NCBI GenBank assembly: GCA_051294375.1 | Contig: CM119270.1 | Span: forward strand, 14,916,046-14,980,045 | From: Paraspadella gotoi | Lineage: Eukaryota > Chaetognatha | Direction: 5' to 3' | Length of the DNA: 64,000 bases | In this document: positions 1-11,358 of the stretch, in pieces | Numbering within the stretch: the stretch's first letter is position 1 | Layout: each line of letters opens with the position of its first letter | The notes under the pieces: generated by a model | Told to the model about the DNA's origin: nothing | Seen by the model: the letters and a program-made list of their open reading frames with translations, nothing else | Databases searched by the model: none | Translations under genes and position numbers: made by a program

Positions 1-10
1 TTCTGCGCAC

Positions 11-263
11 CTGCATCATGGGCGCGACGTGACGAACGTCCCACATCTTGACGTGACCGAAGGCGTCGCAGGAAGCAATCGTGTCTCCGCGCATATTGAA
101 GGAGGCGTGACTGACAGCGTGGGCGTGGCCGTAGAACGTGTGCGCGCAGAGTCCCGCGCGTGCGTCCCAGAGCGAGACCGTCTTGTCGGCCCAGAATGAG
201 GAGAGAAGTACGTTGGAGAAAGGAAGGAATTGGACGCTGTTCACTGAGTCCGTGTGGCCTGGA

Positions 264-339
<76 letters not shown>

Positions 340-365
340 AGAGAGAGAGATGAGAGAGAGAGAGA

Positions 366-396
<31 letters not shown>

Positions 397-1903
397 GTGA
401 TGATGATGATGATGATGATTGATGATGATGCTGAACGAAAATTAGATATTTTTTACAAAGAATCATTGGTAAGAAAAAAAAGTCAAGGAAGTCATTGTTT
501 TGATGGTTAAAGTACGATTTGCTTTCACAATTAGCCTATAGATAAGTAACTACAAATAAACAAGTTTGAACAAACAATGCCGGATCTGCCCACGATCATT
601 AGCGGTAAGCAGAAGATCAGATAATTAATTAATTAATTAATTAATTAATTAATTAATATTATTTTTTTTTATTCGGTTCAAAATCGTTTAAGACTTTGTC
701 TCGCCTCTCAATCACAAAACAACAATCTCGATCACAAAATTAATTAATTAATTAATTACAAATAGTTAATAATTAATTAATTACTTATTTATTAATAATT
801 AATTAAAGCAGCTTGAATTTACATTTAATATAAAAATAAAAAAGCGTAATCAAATAGTGAAATAGATTGTTTTTTTCCATTTTAACTCATTTCCACTTTG
901 ACGACTCCATCGAGACTTTATTTCCTGCTCAATCACACACTTTCCTACCGACATACCAAATTTGAAGTCAAACGCCCCATTCACTCATGAGTAATTGGCG
1001 TTCAAATAGTGAAATAGATATTTTTTTTCCATTTTAACTCATTTTCACTTGGACGATTCCAGCGAAACTCGATTTCCAGCTCAATCACACACTTTCCTAC
1101 CCACACACAAAATGTCATTCCAATCCATCCATCAAATCACGAGTAATTGGAGATTTTTGCTAAGGTGGGACGGACGGACGGGCGGACGGACGGACAGAAA
1201 GACAGACAGACAGATGGACATCATTTTTTTTGCATAATTTATCATAATTCGATGTTCTGACATGATATAAGCCCCACAAGATTGGGGGGCGGACCGACGG
1301 ACCGACAAAGTGAATTATAAACAAACAATAAAGGTAATCACGAATGAACAGCCCGATGCTTCCTCATAACCAACCTCGCAAAGTCGTCCGGCATCGCTTG
1401 CTCCCGATGTCCCAGACTTTCACGCTGTGATCCAAAGAGCAGGTGGCGACAAATTTGCCACCCGATTGCCAGGTGCAGCCCCACACGGCGCCCTGGTGGC
1501 CGTGGAAAGAGAGCACCTCCGAAGCCGTGTTGGCGTTCCAGATCTTGGGGAAGAGCGATTGAAACAGGTCGGGGAATTTTGGGTGATGTGGATAAATTCA
1601 TGAGAAAATTCCACTACAAAGTTAAATAATTATTTTGCATGAAAACACGAATAACAATTTGCTTTGATGGCCCAATCGTTTTCTAAATTTTTCCGCACCT
1701 TACTTTTTTCCCCTTCCAAGCCCTTACCTTGCAGGATGAGTCTCCACTCGCCGTCGCGATGAGATTTCCATCGGGACTGAACTCGACGGCGGAAACCCAA
1801 TCCTTGTGACCCACTCCGGTAGCGATGGCTTCACCCGATGGCAGTCCCCAGAGCTTCCACTGCAGTTTGAAAGTAAAGAGAAGGAGAGAGAAAGAGAGAA
1901 GAG

Positions 1904-1976
<73 letters not shown>

Positions 1977-4871
1977 ATGTTAAAGAATCACCCAATTAGT
2001 CAACCAACAGCCACAATCCATCCATCCCTCTCGTCCAACTTAAGCGCCCAACCTGATGGTCATCCGAACAAGAAGCCAAAACGTTCTTGGTCGGATGGAT
2101 GGCGACGCCCGAGACGGCGAGATCGTGAGCCTTGATGGTGGACGTGAGACGGAACCCGCCGCCTTTTTTCACGTGACCGCATGGACCCGTGACTCGGCTG
2201 AGGAGGGGATTCACTCGTGTGTCCTTCTCCCAGGGGGAATCGTCGGGTCGGTGAGAGGTCGCGGCTGAAGGAAGATGATGATGATGATAAAGATGATGAC
2301 TAAGATTCTTATTATTGGCAGTTTTTCTTGTTTTTTTGAGAGAAACTGGTTCTTGTAAAAGCAACGATCTCTTGAAAAATGAAAACTCCTTTAAAATTAA
2401 AAGTTATGACAATATTACTATCGCAAGTTAGCAACGACAGAACCTTAGGCTACGTCAACGGCAAAAAGCCAACCCGTAGCGACAATCTCACCGGGAGGTC
2501 CGTTCCATTTGACGGGCGGCTGATTTTTCCTGGCTTCTGAGAGTCGCCGCTGAGTTGGACCGCGACCTAAGGCGTCTGGCGGATCTGAGAGCGAGAAAGG
2601 ACAAAGAGATGAAAAGATCAATTGATTATGTCAACACCAACAATGAAGCAAAAGCGAGAAAAAATTTGATTTAAAAAAAAAAGGCAAATAAAAAGTACTA
2701 TTGACATCGGACGTTTATTTTAAGAAAAAAAATGTTTTAAAGTTAAGAGGAATTTCTTTTTCAAAGACGAACGTGAATATTTAGTGAATGAGCCTTTTAA
2801 TGAAATTGGTACAACCAATATAAAAATTATAAAAATTATAATGTTAAATAAACAAAAAGCTGTAATTGATTAACGAATAAACTGTTCAAAAATTGCTTCC
2901 CATCAGGTTGTTGCGCCAAGCTTAAGTCGGGTTACCCAGTTCCTACCGAGGCAACTGATTGGCAGCCATCTTTCTCCAACGACCGCTTAGAACGGGGGTC
3001 AACGGATTTTTATTTCCCTTACAGACTCATTAAATCCACTTACCGGTCGTCGGCTGCGGTTCTTTGCTCTGCTTCAGCTGCCCGCCGCCGCCTTTACTAG
3101 CCGCATGCATGTTGCGGAGGGTGTGCTGCAGACCCGCCATCTCGCCGAGAACCTGGAAGCAAAATCGCCTTTTAAGTCTTTTTGATAATTCTCAGCCTTG
3201 TTTCTATCGTTGTCATCTTTGATTATACTTTATAAATGTCCGCCTTGATATAGTTTTAATCGTTGTCAGCCTTGACGTCATTTTTTGTTTCGAAAAAATG
3301 GGTAACATTAATGTCGATGACAGTGTCATCGTTATCGTCATCACCTTCTCTCTCTCTATCTGACTCATCATCTTCTCTTTCATCGCCACTTCGTATTTCT
3401 TCTTCATCGATTCGATATGCGGCGTAGATTCAGACATTTGTTTCTGGAAAAGGAAAAGGGGAAAAAACTCTCCGAAAATTTTTATTCTTAATTTTTATGT
3501 ATCTCTGATTTAATCTGTCTTTAATATTCACGGTCTCTTCTCTATTTTTATTTATTTCTTAATTTATTTCCACCTGCATCCTTTGCAAATCGCTGATGAG
3601 CTTCTGCTTCTCTTGCACTACGCGTTTGTGATGCATCCGGTGAAAGTCTCTCTCTTTCCTCAGACGGACGTACGTCTCTTTCGCCTGCATAGTCGCCGTT
3701 TGACATTTTTCCAATTCTCTGACGAGGAGACAAATTGTTAGATGTCATCTTCGAATGCCGCAATCATCTCAAATACCTCAAAAAAACAACCAACCGAAGC
3801 ACAAACTTACTTCAGCAGATGTCGTACGTGATCCTTCAAGTCACTGTTCTGCGCGTAGCAATCCGCAACCGGTTTCAGATCCTCGGGGTTCAGGAGACCT
3901 TTTTGCTGCAGCTCGTACCTTGGAGACAAAACAGAAGATTATTTGGTGATTCGTTAATTACGTGACTTGTGAATGAAAATAAAAGTGAAAATGTGCAAAT
4001 CTCAATGTCATCTCAATATTGAAAATTTCAACTCACAAATCATAATGCCGGCTCACGAATCAAATTGTCATCTTACGAATCAAAATGTCACTTCACGAAT
4101 CGAAATGTTATTTTACAAATCAAAATGTCACCTCACGCATCAAAATGTCATCTTACAAATCAAAATGTCACCTCACGCATCAAAATGTCATCTTACAAGT
4201 CAAAATGTCACCTCACGAATAGAAATGTCATCTCACAACAAATTTTTTTTCGCTAATACGAATGAAATCTGGAGCTAGTCGAAATCATATTTCGTTGTTC
4301 AACATTTCTCACCACTCTGTCTGGAAACAGTCGAGCGTCCTTTTCATCTTCATCCGAACCAAAAAATTGCGGACGAAATCGTCGACCACTTCTGGTCTTT
4401 GGGTGACGCTGCCGGATTCGTGGACGGGCTGTTCGGGCGCAAGAGAAGATCACTGTCGTTCTTGGTTTCAGTTGGCTTTCTTATTGCTTTTGCTGTTGTT
4501 GTTTTACCCTGTTGTTTTTTTGTTGTTTTTTTTCGTTGTTTTTGGTGGTGGTTTTGGTTGTTTTCGCAGTTCGTGTTGTAAGTTATGTCACCGTAATTGA
4601 AGTAGTTGTCACAACTATACTGTTTTTAAAGCTCAAGACTCAGAATAACTTCGTCCCACACCATCCACCTCCTTACCTTCGCCCCCTCCAAAAGGGCGTC
4701 CGCGGCGGCCTCCTTGATCGTCTTGACGGCGACTTCGAGATCTTCCTCCAAGTCATCCTGCAGCAACTCTTCGTCCACGGAGATCGTGCGGATGTCGAAG
4801 TCTTCGTCCGCGTCCGCCTCCAAATCCACTCGCTCCAAGTAGTAGGCGTCGGCGTCGAGGTCGACCGCCAT
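11..4871 (-). CDS. SPAG16: SPAG16/PF20 axonemal WD40 protein (3' end missing)
   Basis: Central-apparatus protein of motile 9+2 cilia and flagella (known role of the PF20/SPAG16 family). Eleven exons by homology and splice sites: 4677-4871, 4313-4428, 3811-3918, 3574-3718, 3345-3443, 3044-3152, 2492-2584, 2053-2264, 1728-1859, about 1347-1577, and 11-258. The ATG at 4871-4869 opens an acidic N-terminus with the family motif YYLE. Exon 2 has the conserved DDFVRNFLVRMKMKRTLDCF segment. Exon 4 carries KERDFHRMHHKRVVQEK, almost identical to the vertebrate protein; exons 5-6 continue the coiled coil. WD40 repeats start in exon 8 (IKAHDLAVSGVAIHP) and continue to the window edge (SVKVWD, TVSLWDAR, HVKMWD). 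Phases agree at the junctions checked, for example TG|G giving EW|YELQQKG. The remaining WD repeats lie beyond base 1. Identification is very secure; individual splice sites slightly less so. Confidence 0.93.
265..431. repeat. (GA)n followed by (GAT)n microsatellite in SPAG16 intron
   Basis: About 100 bp of GA dinucleotide followed by about 65 bp of GAT/ATG trinucleotide. Read on the minus strand, the CT run leads directly into the acceptor ...gctccag at about 259-264, so it occupies the position of the polypyrimidine tract for the last visible SPAG16 exon. Confidence 0.9.
432..1336. repeat. SPAG16 intron with AATT runs and an imperfect ~150 bp direct repeat
   Basis: Contains (TTAA)n runs near 622-656 and 739-795. 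Two imperfect copies of a block of roughly 140-150 bp follow (about 849-990 and 1002-1149; both share 'ccattttaactcattt', 'caatcacacactttcctac' and 'gagtaattgg'). Next come short GGAC/GACA runs (1168-1212) and a related GGACC/GACC stretch (1282-1308). No coding potential is seen. Confidence 0.7.
1874..1976. repeat. (GA)n microsatellite in SPAG16 intron
   Basis: About 100 bp of nearly pure GA dinucleotide directly upstream (minus sense) of the WD40 exon 1728-1859. The short open frames it creates (RERERE) are not genes. Confidence 0.9.
3996..4245. repeat. Minisatellite, ~19-20 bp unit, in SPAG16 intron
   Basis: About 12 imperfect copies of a unit such as 'aatcaaaatgtcacctcacg', alternating 'cacctcacg' with 'catcttaca'. 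It lies in the intron between exons 3811-3918 and 4313-4428. It reads open in two frames only because the unit lacks stops. Confidence 0.85.
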
Positions 4872-5440
4872 GTCGGCTTTTTCTCTCGGTCTTCGAAGAG
4901 TAAAAGAAAAAACCCGAGAAAACTAAAATTTTAGGAACTCTGGGGTTTTTTTTTTCTTTTAATTTGTTGGGATTCGTTTTATTATTCGTTTCGATCGATT
5001 TTTCGCTTTCTCGTTTTTATTCTATTTTTTTTATTCAATTTTTTTTTAATTTGGCAAGGATTGGCTTTTTTCGTTTTTCCGAAAGTTGAGTTTGTTGTTG
5101 TTTGTTCGTCGACTTTCCTCAATCCAAGTAGCGTTATTTTATGGCGTTTGTTTTATTTTACGTTTCATTAACCTAAATTTCGTCTATAGCTTGAAGAGAA
5201 TTTATCAATATCTTAAAAAATATCAAAATATTGAGAGTATTAGACGAAACTAACGTTTAAAATTCGACAGATTTTTTTTCTGAAAAAAGCTAATCTAACG
5301 TAAGTTTTCGAAATTTTTACGCTTCTTCTAAATAGAGAATCAATTGCGCTTAAAATGATAAAGTTAAAATCATTATGATCTCTGATTGTTGAACCCAGTT
5401 ACCCGGACAACCCAAAAGCAGACGCTTTTTCTCTCTCTCT
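4872..5440. promoter_or_regulatory. AT-rich spacer upstream of SPAG16
   Basis: Spacer between the SPAG16 start codon and the next GC-rich block on the plus strand. Because the flanking genes diverge, this stretch probably holds the SPAG16 promoter and possibly that of the plus-strand gene. I see T-runs but no recognisable TATA box or named binding site. Confidence 0.4.
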
Positions 5441-5454
5441 CTTTTTCTTGTTTT

Positions 5455-5743
5455 TAAGACTTCGATCCGCCAGCTGCTGATAAACTTCCCAACGCTGCAA
5501 CACCCGCGGTCGCTTTCGCCGCGGCAGACGTTCCGCCTGCTGCAAATGCGAGTGCAGCGGGGCAGCATAGACGCTGCTGACGCCGCTGCTCCGGAGCTCC
5601 ACTCTTTCTCTCTTTCTCTGCTCCTAGGAGGCGAACACCCGGGGCCCTTCAACTCTTTCGTGGAATCGGAGAGACGGTCGATGACCTCGTCGATCGAGGA
5701 TTTGACGTCTCATTCCGTTGACGGGACGCTTGGAGACGTCTGA
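5455..5743 (+). CDS. Possible exons of an unidentified plus-strand protein
   Basis: A GC-rich block amid AT-rich DNA. In one frame it reads through RQLLINFPTLQHPRSLSPRQ and VQRGSIDAADAAAPEL, then after 'ctcctag' (5622-5628) through SFVESERRSMTSSIED to a TGA after GDV. 'gtttttaag' near 5457 could be an acceptor and ctcctag a second one. The minus strand is also open here (VYAAPLHSHLQQAE...), so the strand is uncertain. It could be upstream exons of the eIF4E3-like gene, a separate small gene, or untranslated sequence. I recognise no family. Confidence 0.25.
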
Positions 5744-5744
5744 T

Positions 5745-5826
<82 letters not shown>
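5745..5826. repeat. (CT)n microsatellite upstream of eIF4E3-like gene
   Basis: About 80 bp of nearly pure CT dinucleotide. No function is visible; it could serve as a pyrimidine tract for a plus-strand acceptor. Confidence 0.9.
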
Positions 5827-5830
<4 letters not shown>

Positions 5831-6031
5831 GACAAAAACGGTTGTCTTTCTCTTGATCGACACCAACTTTATAATTTTCGACATCGTCTCCCATTGCATC
5901 GACCCTCGAGCATCTTGTCATTTTTTAACATCGTCGTCGCCTTCTTCGTCTTCCTTCTCGTTCTCCTCGTCAACGCCCCCTCGATGCCGCCTTCCGACGA
6001 CCTCTTCCGCCTTTGATGGAGGATCCTCGGC

Positions 6032-7995
6032 ATGGCGTCGATCGAAGAGGGCGTCGAAGCCCGCGAGGAAGTCGACGAACCCTTGGAGGGTGGTCGCCGG
6101 ACAAAGGGTGGTTGGAGAGACGTCAGGCTGTCGCCCGAGAGTGGTCACGGTCCGGACAGTGGTCGGAGAGACTTTGAAAGATGGCTTGAGGGCGGTGGGA
6201 GAAGAGTCGAAACCCGTCGCAGAGATTCTGAAGGATCGTCGGAGGGTGGGCGGCGAGGCGTCGGCGACGGCCGAGTAGAGGGAGGTCGGAGGGACAGTGG
6301 GGGCTCATGGGAATCTCGAAGACGGAGTGGAGCGGACGGAAGGCTGCAGGGAAGTCCTCGGAGAGATTGGAGAATCGAAGAGGGCTTTGGAGATGGGAGA
6401 GAGAAAGAGTACGAAAGGAGAGAGAGCATCGAGCGACGAAAAAGAGGAGGAAGGAGCGAGGGAGAAAAGTTGAGGAGAGAAAGTAAGGAAGGAGGAAAGG
6501 GTGGAGGAAGAGGAAGAGGCAGAGAAAGGAGAGAGAGCTTAGAGGAAGAAAGGAAAGGTGTTGGGGCAAGAGAAAGGAGAGAGAGCTTAGAGGAAAGGAG
6601 GAGAGGAAGTAAAGGAAAGGAGGGAGAGAGGAGGGGAAGCGTGGAGGAAGGAGGAAGAAGAAGGGAAGGAAGTAGAGATATAGAAGGTAATAGAAGAGAC
6701 AGTGAAGAAAGGAGACGGGGAGAATCGAGAGAGGAGGAAACAGATCACGCGGTGAGAAGAGACCAGGAAAGGATTGAAAGTAAGAATTGGAGGAAGAGAG
6801 AAGATAGCAGAGATGGAGGAAAGGAAAGGAGAAGAGAAAGATCGGAAGGAGAAGGAACGGAATCGACGCTTTCGAAATCCGCGACGATTTTGGTCGATGA
6901 GGCTGAGACGCATCGAGATCGAGTTCCGTTGAACACACCCTGGACTTTCTGGCTCGACAAGTAAGTTAAGTTACGATTAACAAATAGTATGTTTTTTTTT
7001 ATCTATTCTTCGTCATGGCTCTTTGAGGTTCTTCCATGTTGCAAAAATTTTGTTTTTTTTTTTTTTTTTTTTTTTTTTTGAATACTCGTTCTTTTGTTTT
7101 GATTTTCAAGCATTTGTTTTTTTTTCTTTCCTCCGCCAGGAGCAGCAAAGGATTCACACAAGCTGACTACGAGGCGGCGTTGCGTGAAATCTACACTGTC
7201 ACTACGGTGGAGGTGGGTCTCCTTAAAACTTCTTTCTTCTATATTCATTATCCTTTTCTCGCAAAATTACAATATTGCTTTACTTAATACAGTGCCTTTC
7301 GGAATAATTTTTACTTTCACTTTAAGGGTTTCTGGCGCGTCTACAACAACATCCCGACGGTGGCGGAGTTGCAATCTTCATGCAGCTACCATCTGATGCG
7401 GCGTCGCGTCCGCCCCTTGTGGGAGGACGAGGAAAACCAAGATGGCGGCACCTGGCGGCTCAAATGCCCCAAAGCGGATGCCGATCGCGTGTGGAAGGAG
7501 ATGCTGCTGGCTTGCATAGGGGAACAGATGTCGCCGCATCTGCACCCAGGTGAAGAGTGTCATAAATCTATCATTCTATGCATTCAAACTTTGTGTTATC
7601 TTTAAACTGTCAATAACATGAATTGTTAAAAATTTTTTTATAAAATGTTATTCAAAATTCTGAAAGTTAATGAGTACCAAATTTTTTTTAATTTTCAGTA
7701 TTAGATAGCAAAAATATCTCGTTTTGATATTTTACAATATAGTTTTTTTTTTTTAGACGATGAGCTTATCGGAGTCACAATCGCCGTTCGCGACAGAGAC
7801 GATTTAGTCCAGGTATAAAAGGCATATTTTCAGTTAATTAGTATAAAATAATAGTTATAAAATAATAGTCAATTACTATCCCATTTTCATTTCAGATATG
7901 GAACCGTGAATCTTCGTTGGCCGACGAAGAAAAAATCTTGAAAGTCATTCAAAGTTTCGTTCCGGATGTCGAGTTTCTCGCATCTTTCTACAAAC
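6032..7995 (+). CDS. EIF4E3: Class III eIF4E (eIF4E3-like) with long R/E/S N-terminal extension; last exon unresolved
   Basis: mRNA 5'-cap-binding protein; class III eIF4Es are known as atypical cap binders. Exons 6032-6960, 7140-7212, 7327-7549, 7757-7812 and 7896-7995, joined in phase (AA|G, GAG|GGT, G|AC, CAG|ATA). The core runs [65 protein letters not shown] and [14 protein letters not shown], closest to vertebrate eIF4E3. The WED cap pocket and the eIF4G/4E-BP-facing FWRVYNN motif are kept. The residue at human eIF4E Trp56 is Tyr (QADYEAAL). The first ~295 residues are Arg/Glu/Ser/Gly-rich with many R-R-x-S motifs. The ATG at 6032 follows an in-frame TGA and is the only Met before the core. 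The end after FYK at 7995 (C|gtgag) is open: a final exon at 8825-8841 giving QVDFV-stop fits the phase but is unproven. Confidence 0.85.
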
Positions 7996-8837
7996 GTGAG
8001 TTTTATATAGTAATTAATTATCATTGTATTTGCTTTTTTGCTTACTAATCGGTTTGTTAAAGATAAATTTATTTTTTTTGAACGAGGGGAGTAAATGTTT
8101 TTTCTTTTTGTCTTAAGAAAGATGTGAGCTATATTATACTGTTTTCGTGATACAAACAAAAGATTGACTGAAAACTTTAAACGGGCTAACTATTTAATGG
8201 AAATTCAAATATTTTTCATTGCCATTGTAATTGAAATGTAAAATTTCACAATCAAAAATGTGGTCAGAAATAGTTTATGACAAGTACGTATGTAACAAAG
8301 TGACTAGTGTGATGTTTAATGACTGGTGGTGTGACTAGTGTCTCGCAAAGTTCAAAACAATTCGTAAATATAAATAACAAAACTGTAAACAAATGCGCAA
8401 TTCAATGAGAGAAAACGATCGAGTCGATCGTTAGCTTTCGTTTCAATGTTTTTCACGATCCTATTTAGACATCCGACTCGCTTCATTCGAGAATTCGTTT
8501 TCATGGTTTGATTTGAGTAAAAATCCAATAAAATTATAAATCAAAAAGCGCAAAACATTGTCCATTATTATTTAACGACCAATGTACATTCTACAAGTCA
8601 ACCTTTGAGAAGGAATCAACAAAAGAGTTCGAATCACATTCGGCTCAATTTTCGGGGTTTTTTTTCCAGTTGCAATACTGACCATAGTTTGTCATGTTTC
8701 AATACAAGCACTCCTTTTTAAACTTTCTTTAAGCGGTCCACCGCTCTGTTGCCAATGGTTATATTTTATGGAGAATTCTTGATGGATTTTTAGATTTTTA
8801 GATTCGCGTCGCCTTTTGTTTCAGAAGTTGATTTTGT
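7996..8837 (+). other. Probable last intron and 3' region of the eIF4E3-like gene
   Basis: AT-rich DNA without a convincing frame. Candidate acceptors occur at 8117 (gtcttaag), 8669 (ttttccag) and 8824 (gtttcag). 'aataaaatt' near 8529 could be a poly(A) signal. Reading through the 7995 donor would instead add about 20 residues before a stop. Confidence 0.4.
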
Positions 8838-9179
8838 TTAGAAAGGAGTCACCCTCATCCTCCCAATCTGACTCTTGCTGGGATCAGACGCGCAGGCCTC
8901 GAATCCTTTCCGCAAAAGAGAATCCGTCATTTCCGTCAAAGACAAGAATCTAAGAATCGAAGGTGGGAGACGCAAATCGTCGTCGCCGCCGATCGCCGTC
9001 CGCTTTGCCGCGCCGGGATTTTCCGCGCCGGTTTTTGAATTTTGAAATGAGTCCGTTCGCTTAAAAGCGGCGCCGTGGTCGGACCCGGCGTCGATAAACC
9101 TTTCGCCGCCGACGCAGATGCCGGCGCTGACTTCGATTCCGGCATCGATAAAACTTTCGACGTAACTTCCGGTTTCGCT

Positions 9180-9300
9180 TCCGCTCCAGTTTCCGCTTCT
9201 GCGTTCGCTCCAGTTTCCGCTTCTGCGTTCGCCCCAGTTTCCGCTTCCGCGTTCGCTCCAGTTTCCGCTTCCGCGTTCGCTCCAGTTTCCGCTTCCGCTC
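9180..9300 (-). repeat. Coding minisatellite, 24 bp unit, in ankyrin gene last exon
   Basis: Five tandem copies of a 24 bp unit (plus sense 'cgctccagtttccgcttctg' followed by cgtt or a variant). On the minus strand it encodes repeated S-G-N-W-S-E-R-R/G. All three minus frames and one plus frame are open here, so the frame was chosen by splice phase: CAA TG|G TGC from exon 9999-10756. Confidence 0.8.
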
Positions 9301-9639
9301 CGCTGTTGATCGATTCGGCGAAGGATTCGGCCGATCCTCGATCCGATTCGACGACGAACGACGACTCGACAGGATTCGGCGAGAGAGAGCGGAGTGTGAA
9401 AGAGGAAGTCGACGCACCTGGGAGGGGAGGCAGAATTAATGTCCTTTGTCAAATAATCATCACTAATTTTTAACTCATCGCGCTTTGCTTCTCAACTTAA
9501 CCCTCCACCTGATCTGTTATCATTGCTGATTCGCATTTTTTCTTAACGTTGCCTTAAAACCACTTTACCACTTCTCAAATTTTCAATCACTAATCAATAA
9601 TCACCGCTTACGACTGCCCGTCCCTTGAATTAAATATCC

Positions 9640-9995
9640 CTCACCGCAAATCGATAGTTATCTCCCACTACCTCACCACTTCTAATCACTCAAGACTCTT
9701 AATCCCTCTCCCCTCTTAATAGCTCACCATTCCTAATCCCTCACCATTTCTAATCGCTCACCATTCCTAATCCCTCACCACTCCTAATCCCTCACCATTC
9801 CTAATCCCTCACCATTTCTAATCCCTTCACCGATTTCTACATCCCTCGGATCATTCCTAATCCCTCACCATTCCTAATCTCTTCACCGATTCCTAATCCC
9901 TCACCATTTCTTAAATCCGCTCACCGATTCCTGTAATCCTCTCACCCATTCCTAATCCCTCACCATTCCTAATCCCTCACCATTCCTTAATCCCT
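9640..9995. repeat. Minisatellite, ~17 bp unit, in ankyrin gene last intron
   Basis: Roughly 18 imperfect copies of 'ccctcaccattcctaat' fill most of the last intron and end exactly at the donor of exon 9999-10756 (plus-sense cctcaccattg). The repeat unit itself (minus sense GTGAGG) supplies the donor sequence. Confidence 0.85.
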
Positions 9996-11333
9996 CACCA
10001 TTGCTTATCCGCGGCGACGTCGCTCCTGTGCTCAAAAGGATTAGGGATAGAGATGGAGAGAGTTTGAGGAGAAAACGGCGCCGACTCTTCCCCAGCGTCT
10101 CTGTCTCCGTCTTCCAACGACGCCGCTTTGACCGGCGTCATTCTCCTTCTTCCCGCGGCGCCCTCTGCTCTGGCGATGTAGCGCGTTCTTGGTGATCCTT
10201 CCTCGTCTTCGTCCTCTTCCTCCTCTTCTCCTTCTCCGCTCCTCCTCTCCTTCCTTCTCGTCACCACGAACATCGGCTTCAGTCGACCTTCCAGTTCCTC
10301 CCGATCCACGTCGCTTCCCGCGAGGATAAGCAGCCGCGTCAGCGTCCACAGTCGCTTCCGCGCCGCCATAGTGGCCGGCGCCGTGCCGAAGGCGTCGGCG
10401 GCGCCCGCATCGGCACCGGCCCGCAGCAGCGCCGCGACGGTAGCGCCGAGTCTGTCGAAGCCGCGCGGGTCGCCGACGACGGCGTCGTGATTACGCAGCG
10501 CCGCGTGGAGCGGCGTTGCGGCGTCGTCCCATTGGCGCGCGTTGGCGTCGGAGGCAGCGGCGTCATCGGCGCCCTCTTCCGGCGCCAACAGGAAGCGAAG
10601 GACGTCGAAGTGAGAATCTCGCGCCGCCAGATGAGCGCAGCTGCGGTTGCGTCGGGCGCGGAGACGCGGATCAGCGCCGGAAGCGACGAGGAGGCGAACG
10701 AGGAGGAGATGGCCGGTGACGACGGCGATGTGGAGGGGGGTGTAGGAGAAGAGGTTCTGGGGGTGGTGTGGGTGGTGGTGGGAAAGGGAGGTTACGTAAA
10801 AAAGAGATATAGAAGGAAAGAAATAATAATTGATAAAAAAAAACAAAACGGGAGCAAAAATTATTAACATTATTTTAATTGATAAACTCACCCTGAGGTT
10901 CAGGTTGATTCTTTTGCTCTTCAGCATTTCTCTCACGCAGCACACGTGACCCTGTGATTCGATTTTGTCACGTTTAAAATTTATGAATGCTTGGATTTAA
11001 ATGTCATCTCGAACCTGACTAATCGAGTCGAAAATGGGCGTGTTCCGTCGACAGTCGCGCGCGTTGACGTCAGCCCCGAAAGAAATGAGCGTCTTAACCA
11101 TGAAGCAGTTGTTGCTCTCGTTGGCTGAAAAAAATATATTTGGTTCAAAGCTTACAAGAGTTTTTTTGTTCTAATTTGCATATTGTCGTAATTTGACTAA
11201 TATTTTGAAGAGATGAAAAAAATTCTTATGAATTAACGATTAAACGGTTAATAATAATAGTTTTTGAGACAGGATAGGAAAGGATAAACAAAGAACCGAC
11301 AAAGACAACCATCTGCTTCGAGCGCCTTCAAAC

Positions 11334-11358
11334 NNNNNNNNNNNNNNNNNNNNNNNNN
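11334..11358. other. Assembly gap (25 N)
   Basis: Run of 25 N immediately beside ankyrin exon 11364-11537; the donor-like GTTAG abuts it. Confidence 1.

Noticed and set aside
138-369. RERERE-type open frames over GA/CT repeats (also near 1806, 5624, 12685, 13748, 16380, 29555, 33821, 51928)
   Set aside because: Dinucleotide repeats lack stops in two frames per strand. These frames show only the repeat plus flanking splice or intron sequence.
6123-6938. 271-codon minus-strand frame opposite the eIF4E3 extension
   Set aside because: Leu/Ser/Phe-rich complement of purine-rich DNA. The plus strand continues in frame into a recognised domain.
9184-9473. Plus-strand frame with repeated ASAFAPVS opposite the ankyrin tail
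   Set aside because: It arises from the 24 bp repeat. The minus-strand frame is supported by splice phase and by the upstream ankyrin exons.
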